Shown piece after piece: positions 9,317 to 18,032 of a stretch of DNA of 42,258 nucleotides. The stretch covers positions 14,701 to 56,958 of the forward strand of contig JAGOTG010000015.1 of NCBI GenBank assembly GCA_018061965.1, in the 5' to 3' direction. The notes under the pieces were generated by a model that was not told the origin of the DNA, did no database searches, and was given only the letters and a program-made list of their open reading frames with translations. A program made the position numbers and the translations under genes. How positions within the stretch are numbered: position 1 is the first letter of the stretch; each line of letters starts with the position of its first letter. Source of the DNA: Legionellaceae bacterium (GTDB lineage: Bacteria; Pseudomonadota; Gammaproteobacteria; Legionellales; Legionellaceae).

Positions 9317-10575
9317 GCCGTTTTCCTTTTAAACAGTTCACGGAATACGGGGTAAATATCGGATATTTGGTCAATATTTTGCATGGCAAAATTAGAATAT
9401 TGGGCAGCTAACTGCGCATAGCCTTCCCACAAGCTTTGATGATGTCGTGGCATGATTTCAATATAAGAAAAATATTGGACTAGAGGAATGATTTTTTGGC
9501 GTAGTATATCCATACAATGGGGGGAATCAGCGTTCCAATTGTCTCCATCCGAAGCTTGCGCGACATACACATTCCAAGCGCTGGGATTGTAGCGAGTTTG
9601 GATAGTTTGATGTAAAAGCTCTAACGCGCTCGACACAACGGTGCCGCCTGTTTCGCGCGAATAAAAGAAATCCTGCTCTGATACTTCTTTCGCAGACGTA
9701 TGGTGGCGAATAAAAATCAACTCGATTTTGCTATAAGAGCGCTTTAAAAATAGATACAGTAAAATGAAAAATCGTTTGGCAATATCTTTTTTGATGTCAT
9801 CCATAGAGCCTGACACGTCCATGACGCAAAACATAACCGCATTGGTGGCGGGAGCGGGTATTTTTATCCGATTATTATAGCGCAAGTCTATCGTATCAAT
9901 AAAAGGGACAGCCACGATTTTTTTCTTAATCAATTCGATCTCATTCAGAGCTTGTTCTAATGTAAGTCGATCACTGTCGATGGTTTTGAGATATAAATAA
10001 TTCTGTTCGGCTGCTTCTAATCGGCGTTTGAAAAGAGCGGTCACGGCCATTTTGCGGCCAAGTGCTTGGCGCATAGAACGCTGGACATTGATATTGGTAG
10101 GAATGCCTGTTGTGCTATAACCTGCGCGTATTGTTTTAAACGTATTGATTTGAGCGAGCTCTTTTTTGACGAGGTCGGGTAATTCTAATCCTTCAAAATA
10201 ATATTCTAGAAATTCTTCGCGCGTAAGTTCAAAAATAAAATCATCACTGCCTTCGCCTTCATTACTAGGGTCACCTGCGCCTGCGCCTTGACCATTTTGT
10301 TGCTCGGGACGTTCGATTTTGTCATCAGTAATGTATTGATCATTACCTGGAAGGACGATGTGGCGCAGACCACCATTAGTATGCTGAAACATCGGTTCAG
10401 CAATGTCTTTTTTTGGGATGATGACCTGTTCGCCTTGATCAATGCCGGTGATACTGCGTTTACCGACTGCATCGAAGACGGCTTTTTTAAGGTGATCTTG
10501 ATAACGCAGCATAAAGCGCCGCCGATTCACGGTCCCCTTATGGCGAGTAGAGCGTCGATCAATGAACTGAGTCAT
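9313..10575 (-). CDS. yeaH: YeaH/YhbH family DUF444 protein with von Willebrand A fold
   Basis: DUF444 protein, 420 aa from the ATG at 10575. That start gives the family's usual beginning (MTQFIDRRS, compare MTWFIDRR in E. coli YeaH) and has GGAAGG just upstream; the frame runs 22 codons further back to 10641 but through a palindromic repeat. Visible are the conserved GGLRHIVLPGNDQYITDDKI block, an acidic low-complexity linker (GAGDPSNEGEGSDD), and a VWA-like metal-ion site DVSGS in VMFCVMDVSGSMDDI. YeaH works with the kinase PrkA/YeaG and SpoVR in stress and starvation responses; its molecular activity is not known. It overlaps spoVR by 4 bp. Confidence 0.93.
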   Translation of the reverse strand: MTQFIDRRSTRHKGTVNRRRFMLRYQDHLKKAVFDAVGKRSITGIDQGEQVIIPKKDIAEPMFQHTNGGLRHIVLPGNDQYITDDKIERPEQQNGQGAGAGDPSNEGEGSDDFIFELTREEFLEYYFEGLELPDLVKKELAQINTFKTIRAGYSTTGIPTNINVQRSMRQALGRKMAVTALFKRRLEAAEQNYLYLKTIDSDRLTLEQALNEIELIKKKIVAVPFIDTIDLRYNNRIKIPAPATNAVMFCVMDVSGSMDDIKKDIAKRFFILLYLFLKRSYSKIELIFIRHHTSAKEVSEQDFFYSRETGGTVVSSALELLHQTIQTRYNPSAWNVYVAQASDGDNWNADSPHCMDILRQKIIPLVQYFSYIEIMPRHHQSLWEGYAQLAAQYSNFAMQNIDQISDIYPVFRELFKRKTA

Positions 10576-10606
10576 ACTGCCTTCCAAAGAACTTCCCTCA
10601 TTATTT

Positions 10607-10662
10607 CTCTCTCTCCGGACATCGAGAGAGGGTGCCAACAAGGCGGGTGAGGGGTTCCCGCC
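10607..10662. repeat. Palindromic intergenic repeat with two hairpins (REP-like)
   Basis: Between the prkA stop and the yeaH start lie two adjacent inverted repeats: CTCTCTC (10609-10615) with GAGAGAG (10624-10630), 8-nt loop, extendable outward; and GGCGGG (10642-10647) with CCCGCC (10657-10662), 9-nt loop. The intervening GGTGCC and TGAGGGG segments resemble a widespread class of intergenic palindromic elements. In the prkA-yeaH transcript it could act as an RNA stabiliser or processing site. The relation to known REP families is recalled, not computed. Confidence 0.6.
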
Positions 10663-10693
10663 GAGTTATTGGTTGTTGCGTGGCGAATATGCT

Positions 10694-12625
10694 CTACTGT
10701 GATTTTCGTACTCGTAAATACCACTCACATAATAAACGTACTTGTTTTCTGGTATACCCTTTGTCTACCATGCGCGAGATAAATTCCTCATGCTTTTTCT
10801 TGTCATCTTCAGATGATTTTGCATTAAATGAAATCACTGGGAGCAAGTCTTCGGTATTCGAAAACATTTTCTTTTCAATCACAGCTCGCAATTTTTCATA
10901 AGTATTCCATTTGGGATTCACCCCATGATTATTGGCGCGTGCTCGCAAAACAAAGTTGACTACTTCATTACGAAAATCTTTAGGGTTAGAAATACCGGCA
11001 GGTTTTTCTATCTTTTCTAAGTCTGTATTCAAGGCAGAGCGATCGAATATCTCGCCGGTATCTGGATCGCGATAATCTTGATCTTGGATCCAAAAATCTG
11101 CGTACGTGATATAACGGTCAAAAATATTTTGTCCATATTCGGAATAAGATTCTAAATAAGCCGTTTGAATTTCTTTGCCAATGAATTCTACATATTTGGC
11201 GGACAAATGTTCTTTGATAAACGCCATATATTTTTCTTGGACTTCTTGGGGAAACTGCTCTTGCTCTATTTGGCGCTCTAACACATAAAGCAGGTGCACC
11301 GGATTGGCAGCAATTTCACTTTGGTCGAAATTAAATACTTTGGACAAAATTTTAAAAGCAAAACGGGTGGAAATCCCGGTCATCCCTTCATCTACACCAG
11401 AATAATCACGATATTCTTGGTAGGATTTGGCTTTGGGGTCGGTATCTTTGAGACTTTCGCCATTGTAAACCCGCAATTTAGAATACACACTGGAATTTTG
11501 CGGTTCTTTCAGACGAGTTAATACTGAGAACTGGGCCAACATATGTAAGCTGCCTGGCGCGCATGCTGCTTTGGAGAGTGAGCTGGAGTCCAAGAGTTTT
11601 TGATAAATTTTGGTTTCTTCAGATACGCGTAAGCAATAAGGGACTTTGACGATATTGATCCGATCAATGAAGGCTTCATTGTTTTTATTATTCCGGAAAG
11701 CCTGCCACTCTGATTCATTGGAATGCGCGAGAATGATCCCTTCGAATGGAATAGAAGATAGCCCTTCCGTAGGGTTGTAATTGCCTTCCTGGGTGGCGGT
11801 CAGCAGAGGATGCAGCACTTTAATCGGTGCTTTGAACATTTCAACAAATTCAAGCAGTCCACGATTCGCACGACACAGACCTCCGGAGAAACTATAAGCA
11901 TCTGGGTCATTTTGAGAAAAATCTTCGAGTTTGCGAATATCAATTTTACCTACCAAAGAAGAAATGTCTTGATTGTTTTCATCTCCGGGCTCAGTTTTAG
12001 CAATGGCTATTTGACGCATGCGTGACGGTTTGATTTTGACCACACGAAATTGTCGGACGTCTCCATTGAACTCAGTGAGTCGTTTGATGGCCCAAGGCGA
12101 CATGACATAGCGTAAATGACGTTTTGGGATCCCGTAGCGATCCATCAAAATGTCGGCATCTTCATTATAATCAAATAAACATAAGGGCGATTCATTAATG
12201 GGAGAATCTTTGATGGCATAAATCGGCATTTTTTCCATCAAATCTTTTAATTTTTCCGCCAAAGAAGATTTTCCGCCACCCACTGGACCCAGGAGATATA
12301 ACACTTGCTTGGTTTCTTCTAAGCCTTGCGCGGAATGCTTCAAAAAGCCAATGATTTGTTCAATAGGTTCTTCCATCCCATAAAATTCATTGAAGACGGG
12401 ATAACGTGAAATCACTTTATTGGAAAAGATGCGAGAGAGTATGGGGTCATGGCGAGTATCCACTTCTTCGGGTGCGCCAATGGCCATCAAGAGACGTTCA
12501 GCGGGATTTGCATAGGCAGAAGGGTCAGTTTTACACAATTCCAAATAAGCATCCAAGCTCATTTCTTCTTCTTTGTTATTTTCATAACGTCGCACATAAT
12601 TATTCAGAAAATCTTGAGTATCCAT
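10694..12625 (-). CDS. prkA: PrkA serine protein kinase (YeaG)
   Basis: A 643-aa PrkA family kinase, matching the family length (E. coli YeaG 644 aa). An AAA-like N-terminal half carries the Walker A motif GPVGGGKS at 113-120 and LCLFDYNEDADILMDRYG further on; the C-terminal half is the PrkA-type kinase-like domain. PrkA/YeaG phosphorylates protein substrates under nutrient stress and is usually encoded with yeaH and spoVR, as here. The ATG at 12625 has GAGG about 10 nt upstream. It is the first gene of the minus-strand operon that continues into three NRPS genes. Confidence 0.95.
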   Translation of the reverse strand: MDTQDFLNNYVRRYENNKEEEMSLDAYLELCKTDPSAYANPAERLLMAIGAPEEVDTRHDPILSRIFSNKVISRYPVFNEFYGMEEPIEQIIGFLKHSAQGLEETKQVLYLLGPVGGGKSSLAEKLKDLMEKMPIYAIKDSPINESPLCLFDYNEDADILMDRYGIPKRHLRYVMSPWAIKRLTEFNGDVRQFRVVKIKPSRMRQIAIAKTEPGDENNQDISSLVGKIDIRKLEDFSQNDPDAYSFSGGLCRANRGLLEFVEMFKAPIKVLHPLLTATQEGNYNPTEGLSSIPFEGIILAHSNESEWQAFRNNKNNEAFIDRINIVKVPYCLRVSEETKIYQKLLDSSSLSKAACAPGSLHMLAQFSVLTRLKEPQNSSVYSKLRVYNGESLKDTDPKAKSYQEYRDYSGVDEGMTGISTRFAFKILSKVFNFDQSEIAANPVHLLYVLERQIEQEQFPQEVQEKYMAFIKEHLSAKYVEFIGKEIQTAYLESYSEYGQNIFDRYITYADFWIQDQDYRDPDTGEIFDRSALNTDLEKIEKPAGISNPKDFRNEVVNFVLRARANNHGVNPKWNTYEKLRAVIEKKMFSNTEDLLPVISFNAKSSEDDKKKHEEFISRMVDKGYTRKQVRLLCEWYLRVRKSQ

Positions 12626-12656
12626 GACAAATTCCCTCTCTCCGTTTTCCCACTAC

Positions 12657-12685
12657 AGTATAGAACTAATTTTTAGTAGAATGGA
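12657..12685 (-). promoter_or_regulatory. Putative sigmaS-type promoter of prkA operon
   Basis: On the minus strand TCTATACT (core CTATACT at 12657-12663) matches the sigmaS -10 consensus closely and would start transcription about 25 nt before the prkA ATG. There is no good -35, as is common for sigmaS promoters. The homologous E. coli yeaGH operon is known to depend on sigmaS, which supports this reading. Confidence 0.5.
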
Positions 12686-12696
12686 ATCTGTTATCC

Positions 12697-12725
12697 TTGA
12701 AAAAGTAGTTGAAATCTACTACAAA
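12697..12725 (+). promoter_or_regulatory. Putative sigma70 promoter of pepN
   Basis: TTGAAA (12697-12702), 17-bp spacer, TACAAA (12720-12725), followed about 60 nt later by the pepN ATG at 12787, which has GGAG 6 nt upstream. The match is reasonable but not tested. The spacer holds a short imperfect palindrome (GTAG...CTAC). Confidence 0.45.
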
Positions 12726-12786
12726 GATCTATTGCACGGAAGTTTCAAGATTTTTATGCACCACATTCGTTTAAAATGGAGTAGTT

Positions 12787-15381
12787 ATGACGACGCCAAC
12801 CACTATTTACCTAAAGGATTACGAGCCGCCTAATTTCGCAGTGCACAAGGTTTTTTTATCGTTTGATTTATATGAAGATTATGCGTTAGTCCGCAATGAA
12901 ATGCATTTGGAGCGCCAACATCCTGGACCTCTACGATTACACGGTGATGAGCTGAGCCTAGAAGGGATTTGGCAAAATGATAAACTGCTGTCTACAGCGG
13001 ATTATCAGGAGGATAACGCTGATTTGTTAGTATCCAATCTGCCGGAGGTCTGCAAATTAACCATTGTCACCCGAATTTTTCCTCAAAAAAATACAGCACT
13101 ATCGGGTTTGTACCGTTCTAAACAATTATTTTGTACGCAATGCGAAGCCCATGGGTTTCGTCGAATCACTTTTTTTCCAGATAGACCTGATGTCTTGGCA
13201 GTGTATACCACTAAAATTACTGCAGACCGCGCCATTTATCCTATTTTGCTTTCTAATGGCAATTTGCAGGATGCTGGTGACGGAGATGAGGGTCGCCATT
13301 GGGTTGTATGGCACGACCCTTTTCCCAAGCCCTCTTATTTATTTGCGTTGGTGGCGGGGAATTTGGCGTGTCGTAGTGATGAGTTTAAGACTCAATCGGG
13401 TAAAGTGGTTGGGTTGCATTTGTATGTAGACCCCGGCAATGAAGATCGTTGTGCACATGCATTACAGTCTTTAAAACATGCGATGCGTTGGGATGAAGAG
13501 CGTTATGGTCGAGAATATGATTTATCCCTGTTTATGGTCGTCGCGGTAGAAGATTTTAATATGGGTGCGATGGAGAACAAGGGGCTGAATATTTTTAACG
13601 CCAAATGCGTTTTGGCGCGCCAAGATACGGCGACCGATGACGATTTCGCCCAAATAGAATCTGTGGTTGCGCATGAGTATTTTCATAATTGGACTGGCAA
13701 CCGGGTGACGTGTCGGGATTGGTTTCAATTAAGTTTAAAAGAAGGGCTGACGGTATTTCGGGATCAAGAGTTTTCACGGGACATGAATTCTCGAGATGTG
13801 TGCCGCATCGAAGATGTCAAAGCTTTGCGCAATAGCCAGTTTCCGGAAGATGCGGGGAGTATGGCACATCCGGTGCAACCCAGCGCTTATCAAGAAATAT
13901 CCAATTTTTATACGGCGACTATTTATAACAAAGGCGCAGAAGTCATTCGTATGCAATACCATTTATTGGGTGAGGCCGCTTTTCGACGTGGCATGGATTT
14001 GTATTTTGCGCGCCATGATGGTCAAGCAGTAACGATTGATGATTTTGTAAAAGCTATGGAAGATGCCTCCGGAGTTGATTTGCATCAATTTAAGCGCTGG
14101 TATTGTCAGGCAGGCACGCCCACGGTTTCTGTAGATATGAGTTTTGACCAGGGGCGTTTGACGCTGGCTTGCCGTCAATCTTGTCGGCCTACTGCAGAAA
14201 CGGCTAAAAAACTTCCTTTTCATATTCCTATCGTTATGGCGTTGTTTGATACAGAAGGACAACCTATTTCTGTAGAGAATCCTTTGTTAGAGTTACGTGA
14301 AGAAAATCAAATATTTCATTTTGACGGATTGTCAGCGCAGCCGTTGGTTTCTTTATTGCGTGATTTTTCAGCGCCTATTATTTTAAAAACCTCGGCCAGT
14401 GAAGAACAGACCTTAGGATTATTACGCCATGAAACCAATGGCTATGCTAAATGGGATGCCGCACAGCAATTAATGCGGGAGGTGATTTTGTTGTTGTATC
14501 GCGGGCAAAATCAGGCTGCGGAACCGAAATTAGCCAATATTTTTTCTGCGTTGGCGCAAGCCCTGGGGGATGAACGCTTGGATCCGGCGTTACGCGCAGA
14601 ACTCTTAATGCCACCCAGTTTTGAAGATTTGATTGCCAGTGAATCAGAGGTCGATGTCATCCGTTTAGTGGATGCACGCGGTAAATTTTTGATTGCACTA
14701 GGAACGGCTTTGGCTGCAAATTTGGCTATGAAATTTGAGCAAGAATCTGCGCGTGCAGATGATGCGGTACATGGTGTAGCTATTGGGCGACGCAAATTGC
14801 GCTTACAATGTTTGTATTTATTGCTCAAAGCAGATGAAGCACAGTGGTTAAATGCTTGCGAAACTTTGTTGAATACGGCTAAGACGATGACGGATCAATT
14901 GGCCGGATTGGTTGGCATGGTGCATAGTAAAGACCAAGCATTGCAAGAACGGGCTTGTGCAACATTCTATAAAAAATGGTCTCACGATGCGCTGGTTTTA
15001 GATAAATGGTTCGCGGTGCAAGCAACGGCGGATGTGGCTGGTGCTTTGGACAAAGTCCACAAGCTGCTGGCTCATCCAGATTTTGTGTATACGAACCCAA
15101 ATCGGGTACGTTCTTTGGTTGGTTGTTTTGTCCAAGGTAATCATAGGCATTTTCATGCTACGACGGGAAGCGGATATCAATTTTTGACGACGCAATTGCT
15201 ACATATCGATACGATGAATCCCCAACTAAGTGGGCGCTTAGCCCTGCCTTTGACTCGGTGGCAACGTCTAGACAAACCGCGTCAAATATTGATTCAAGCA
15301 CAATTGAATGTATTGAATAAACACGCGATGTCGAATGATTTATCGGAGTTGGTCCATAAAAGTTTGCCATTGAAGGCATAA
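12787..15381 (+). CDS. pepN: Aminopeptidase N (M1 metallopeptidase)
   Basis: PepN, 864 aa, close to E. coli PepN (870 aa). It removes N-terminal residues from peptides in the cytoplasm using one zinc ion. The exopeptidase motif GAMEN is at 260-264 and the zinc site HEYFH at 296-300 with the third ligand Glu319 in KEGLTVF, almost the same positions as in E. coli. The N-terminal beta domain and the long helical C-terminal domain are both present. The start has a GGAG Shine-Dalgarno. It is transcribed away from prkA and followed after about 40 bp by a small transporter gene. Confidence 0.96.
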   Translation: MTTPTTIYLKDYEPPNFAVHKVFLSFDLYEDYALVRNEMHLERQHPGPLRLHGDELSLEGIWQNDKLLSTADYQEDNADLLVSNLPEVCKLTIVTRIFPQKNTALSGLYRSKQLFCTQCEAHGFRRITFFPDRPDVLAVYTTKITADRAIYPILLSNGNLQDAGDGDEGRHWVVWHDPFPKPSYLFALVAGNLACRSDEFKTQSGKVVGLHLYVDPGNEDRCAHALQSLKHAMRWDEERYGREYDLSLFMVVAVEDFNMGAMENKGLNIFNAKCVLARQDTATDDDFAQIESVVAHEYFHNWTGNRVTCRDWFQLSLKEGLTVFRDQEFSRDMNSRDVCRIEDVKALRNSQFPEDAGSMAHPVQPSAYQEISNFYTATIYNKGAEVIRMQYHLLGEAAFRRGMDLYFARHDGQAVTIDDFVKAMEDASGVDLHQFKRWYCQAGTPTVSVDMSFDQGRLTLACRQSCRPTAETAKKLPFHIPIVMALFDTEGQPISVENPLLELREENQIFHFDGLSAQPLVSLLRDFSAPIILKTSASEEQTLGLLRHETNGYAKWDAAQQLMREVILLLYRGQNQAAEPKLANIFSALAQALGDERLDPALRAELLMPPSFEDLIASESEVDVIRLVDARGKFLIALGTALAANLAMKFEQESARADDAVHGVAIGRRKLRLQCLYLLLKADEAQWLNACETLLNTAKTMTDQLAGLVGMVHSKDQALQERACATFYKKWSHDALVLDKWFAVQATADVAGALDKVHKLLAHPDFVYTNPNRVRSLVGCFVQGNHRHFHATTGSGYQFLTTQLLHIDTMNPQLSGRLALPLTRWQRLDKPRQILIQAQLNVLNKHAMSNDLSELVHKSLPLKA

Positions 15382-15424
15382 AACAAACGGCTTATGCCGA
15401 GTGACAATGGATGGAGAAAATAGT

Positions 15425-15853
15425 ATGTGGTTTATCTATGCAATATCTGCAGCCATTCTGTGGGGGCTTAATTATTCGCTTTCCGAAAAAATTGGTGAGC
15501 GTATTTCTTTGATAACATTGGTGGCGTTGGAAATGCTTTTAGGAGCTGTTTTAATCGGCCTCTACGCCTATTTCACAACGCTTAAAACGGATTTAGTGAC
15601 ATTGTGGGCGAACCCGTCTTTGATGCGATTAACATTGATTGAGCTTGTTGTGGTGATGGTGGCCAGTGTCGCCATTGTGCTATCGATCCAATCTAAAAAT
15701 GCCACAACAGCAGGTTTGATTGAGCTGTCATACCCATTATTTACCATACTCTTTACGTGGGTATTATTTCACGAACATCATCTCAATTTGGCAACGGTGA
15801 TAGGTAGTATTTTAATTGGCCTTGGGGTGATCTGTGTTGGGTTGGCTGGATAG
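15425..15853 (+). CDS. EamA-like (DMT superfamily) small membrane transporter
   Basis: A 142-aa hydrophobic protein with one EamA domain, about five membrane segments (WFIYAISAAILWGLNYSLSE at the start, LIGLGVICVGLAG at the end). The ELSYPLFTILFTWVLFHEH segment is typical of the drug/metabolite transporter superfamily. Short EamA proteins usually act as dimers; the substrate is not predictable. I chose ATG 15425 because GGAG sits 8 nt upstream; the frame continues back to a GTG at 15401 but those residues are polar and unlike the family. It lies 43 bp after pepN and may be read from the same transcript. Confidence 0.85.
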   Translation: MWFIYAISAAILWGLNYSLSEKIGERISLITLVALEMLLGAVLIGLYAYFTTLKTDLVTLWANPSLMRLTLIELVVVMVASVAIVLSIQSKNATTAGLIELSYPLFTILFTWVLFHEHHLNLATVIGSILIGLGVICVGLAG

Positions 15854-15909
15854 CGCGCTTAGGCTAATCTATTAAAAACCCGTGCTTTGCGTGAACATGC
15901 AGTGGTTAT

Positions 15910-16119
15910 TTAGTCCTCAATAATTTTCACATTGACTGCACATGGGCCGCGATCACTTGTTTTGCATTCATAGCTGATTCGTTGCCCTATTTCTAACTCT
16001 TTATAGCCAGCCATTTCAACTTCAGAAAAATGCACAAAAATTTCAGCAGTGTTGTTGTCTTCTCTAATGAATCCATAGCCCTTGCTCTTATTATAGTGAC
16101 TCACGGTTCCAGTTGGCAT
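15910..16119 (-). CDS. Cold-shock (CspA family) protein
   Basis: A 69-aa single cold-shock domain. RNP1 is seen as KSKGYGFI and RNP2 as IFVHFSEV, both needed for binding single-stranded RNA and DNA; the protein would act as an RNA chaperone in the cytoplasm. TAGGAA lies about 8 nt before the ATG. It converges with the EamA gene. Which csp paralogue it is cannot be told. The region upstream is long and gene-poor, as is common for csp genes with long leaders. Confidence 0.93.
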   Translation of the reverse strand: MPTGTVSHYNKSKGYGFIREDNNTAEIFVHFSEVEMAGYKELEIGQRISYECKTSDRGPCAVNVKIIED

Positions 16120-16206
16120 CGGTGTATTCCTAAAGTGAATGTTTTGTTGAATTCAAAGAGAGGATATTGGGTTTCTTCCAATTTAGCCAGCGGAATCTGA
16201 AAATAT

Positions 16207-16326
16207 CTACAAGACTTTTTTGCTCAGGCGCAAAAACGTATTTGAATAAGTTATTAATGGTGTCATCCCTATTATCAAAGCAACATAACTTGGGATAAAC
16301 CTGGTTCTACTTAACGAACTACTCAT
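16207..16326 (-). CDS. Possible 39-aa hydrophobic small protein
   Basis: A short frame on the minus strand with a strong Shine-Dalgarno (GGAGG, 9 nt before the ATG at 16326). It encodes 39 residues: a basic/serine N-terminus (MSSSLSRTR), one hydrophobic stretch (IPSYVALIIGMTPLITY) and a basic tail (RLSKKVL). It lies upstream of the csp gene on the same strand, just downstream of a perfect 9-bp inverted repeat. It could be a small membrane peptide, or chance coding within the csp leader. I do not recognise a family. Confidence 0.3.
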   Translation of the reverse strand: MSSSLSRTRFIPSYVALIIGMTPLITYSNTFLRLSKKVL

Positions 16327-16347
16327 TATAAAACGCCTCCATATTCG

Positions 16348-16375
16348 TTGATTGATTCCATTATCCATCAATCAA
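16348..16375. promoter_or_regulatory. Perfect inverted repeat, possible operator
   Basis: TTGATTGAT (16348-16356) and ATCAATCAA (16367-16375) form a perfect 9-bp inverted repeat separated by 10 nt. On the minus strand it lies immediately upstream of a TATAAT (16325-16330), the position of a -35 region, and 22 bp upstream of the 39-aa frame. The shape fits a dimeric repressor site; no T-run follows, so a terminator is less likely. Confidence 0.35.
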
Positions 16376-16512
16376 AGTTTGTTGGCTGTGGTGGAAAACT
16401 TTTTTGTACATGGCAACATCCCTAACTTAACGGGCCTGATGATTCTCCTATTAACGCGATTTTATTCACGTTTAAGCCATTAGCAGGCAATCGCATGTGC
16501 TGATTTATTGTT

Positions 16513-17703
16513 CTAATTTCGTATGCATAATAACCCCACTACGAATGCCCAGATAAGGCCTAATATCAGGATAAACCCCAATAGAGGATTCAGTGGTAGA
16601 TACCCCATGAGTATGACAGCAGCAGTTGCGAAACACATATTTACAAAACTCATCATTGCTGCAGCGCTTGCTTTATCTGGTAAAGCATTCGATGCAGTGA
16701 GAGAGCCGCCAGAAAATAATAAACTACTGAATAAATAGAGGCTGGCTGTTGTTAGGAAAAACCACGATGCGGAGTGACCATCAACCATCCAAAGTATTAA
16801 CAAACTCGCAATGCCAACTGCCACACCCAAAAAGCCGATACCAATTACCCAGTTTACGGAAAAACGGGCAAGAAGTTCTTTTGCCAGAAAGCCACCACAC
16901 AACATCCCAACAATATTTAAGCTATTCCAATAACCATATTGTGCAGCAGATAACTGCAATAAATCATGGGAAATTTGAGGGCCAGCTGCAGAAAAGCAAT
17001 AGGATATCGCTGAGCAACACCCAACTACCAATGAGAAAATTAACAATTTTGGTGAAGACAGCGCCACAGAATAATCGCGTAAGATGGTCATGGGATGGAT
17101 GGGTTTAGATGTGGTTAATGTTTCACTGAACACTTTTGTTCCCCAAAGCATCATCCCGCCATGAATCAGCAAAAACCAAAAACAGCCCTCCCAATTCCAG
17201 TATTCAGTAATCACCCCACCAAGCATGACGGCAAGGCCTACGCCGAGAGCAAAAGATAGGACCGAGTAAGACATTGCCGTTTTACGTTGTGATTCGGGTA
17301 ACCACTCATTGATTAGCATGAAAGTACAAGCGAGCCCACTAGCGGCACCAAGTGCTGTAATTAAGCGCCCAATGATAAGTAACCAATAAAAATTGCTCTT
17401 TATTGCCAATAAACAAACAATTATCCCAAATAAATTAATAATTAGTCCAATTTTTAAAGCTTTTAAACGCCCATATTGATTGGCTAACGGACCATAAATC
17501 AACTGACCTACCACATAACCGATTAGAAATGCGGAGATAATCCATTCCACTGTACCTAGGCTTAAAATGTAATGCGTTTGGATCGCTGGAAGAGCTGGGG
17601 TGATAATGGCAGCAGAAACTGAGGCAATTGAAATATAACTCAATAACCAAACGAGATTAAATACTGAAGTCCGTGCTTTTGCACACGTTATGGCAGCGTT
17701 CAT
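16513..17703 (-). CDS. MFS transporter, Bcr/CflA-like multidrug efflux
   Basis: A major facilitator of 396 aa from ATG 17703, with about 12 membrane segments. The start SAAIITPALPAIQTHY after the first helix and the loop 2-3 motif GPLANQYGRLKALKIG are typical of the Bcr/CflA drug:H+ antiporter group (DHA1). It would pump small molecules out across the inner membrane. An ATG two codons earlier (17709) is possible, but AAGGGA is spaced 7 nt from the one at 17703. No regulator gene is adjacent. Confidence 0.88.
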   Translation of the reverse strand: MNAAITCAKARTSVFNLVWLLSYISIASVSAAIITPALPAIQTHYILSLGTVEWIISAFLIGYVVGQLIYGPLANQYGRLKALKIGLIINLFGIIVCLLAIKSNFYWLLIIGRLITALGAASGLACTFMLINEWLPESQRKTAMSYSVLSFALGVGLAVMLGGVITEYWNWEGCFWFLLIHGGMMLWGTKVFSETLTTSKPIHPMTILRDYSVALSSPKLLIFSLVVGCCSAISYCFSAAGPQISHDLLQLSAAQYGYWNSLNIVGMLCGGFLAKELLARFSVNWVIGIGFLGVAVGIASLLILWMVDGHSASWFFLTTASLYLFSSLLFSGGSLTASNALPDKASAAAMMSFVNMCFATAAVILMGYLPLNPLLGFILILGLIWAFVVGLLCIRN

Positions 17704-17810
17704 TACCATTCCCTTATTTTTTGTCTGGCCGCAGGTACCATGTCAATTTGTAGGTGAGTTGCTCCAGTGAAAGTCAATGATAGCACGAGTGTGAGCGAGT
17801 GAGGAATGCA

Positions 17811-17908
17811 ATGAATCTATTGGTTGGATTCATTTTGATGGAGTATGCATTAAGAGGAAAATGCCTGTTTTAAAATCGAAGTGATTCATTTGCACTGGTA
17901 TCATGATT
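17811..17908 (+). repeat. Direct repeat copy 1 (98 bp), upstream of GH5 gene
   Basis: Near-identical to 19847-19944, with about 8 mismatches by eye. Together the copies bracket the glycoside hydrolase gene in the same orientation. The repeat starts with an ATG and a 20-codon frame here (MNLLVGFILMEYALR..., AGGA 5 nt upstream) that becomes 31 codons in copy 2. Substitutions between copies are not clearly synonymous, so coding is doubtful. Confidence 0.8.
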
Positions 17909-17933
17909 TACCCTGAGATATTGCTCGGACCGA

Positions 17934-17963
17934 ATTGCTGTATCCACAAGCAGCAATATTTTT
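17934..17963 (+). terminator. Possible Rho-independent terminator upstream of GH5 gene
   Basis: ATTGCTG (17934-17940) and CAGCAAT (17951-17957) form a perfect 7-bp stem with a 10-nt loop, followed by ATTTTTTG. It lies between repeat copy 1 and the GH5 start, so it may end transcripts entering from the repeat or act as an attenuator. Confidence 0.4.
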
Positions 17964-18032
17964 TGCAACGGAGCCCTTCTTATTTATATCTGCTATATTG
18001 ATTGTGTGTATAAATTAATGGGAGTTTCAATC

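Larger units (their letters stand above)
16120..16512. other. Intergenic region between csp and MFS gene
   Basis: About 390 bp without a large gene. It holds the putative 39-aa frame, the 9-bp inverted repeat and a minus-strand TATAAT listed separately. If TATAAT at 16325-16330 is used, the csp mRNA would have a leader of about 200 nt, similar to known cspA leaders. I see no tRNA or clear terminator. Confidence 0.5.
17704..18032. other. Intergenic region before GH5 gene
   Basis: About 330 bp between divergent genes. It contains direct repeat copy 1 and the terminator-like hairpin. No further gene is seen. Confidence 0.5.

Noticed and set aside
17811..17873. The 20-31 codon frame in the direct repeats as a conserved peptide gene
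   Set aside because: One copy has an early stop, only one has a ribosome site, and differences between copies are not mainly silent.
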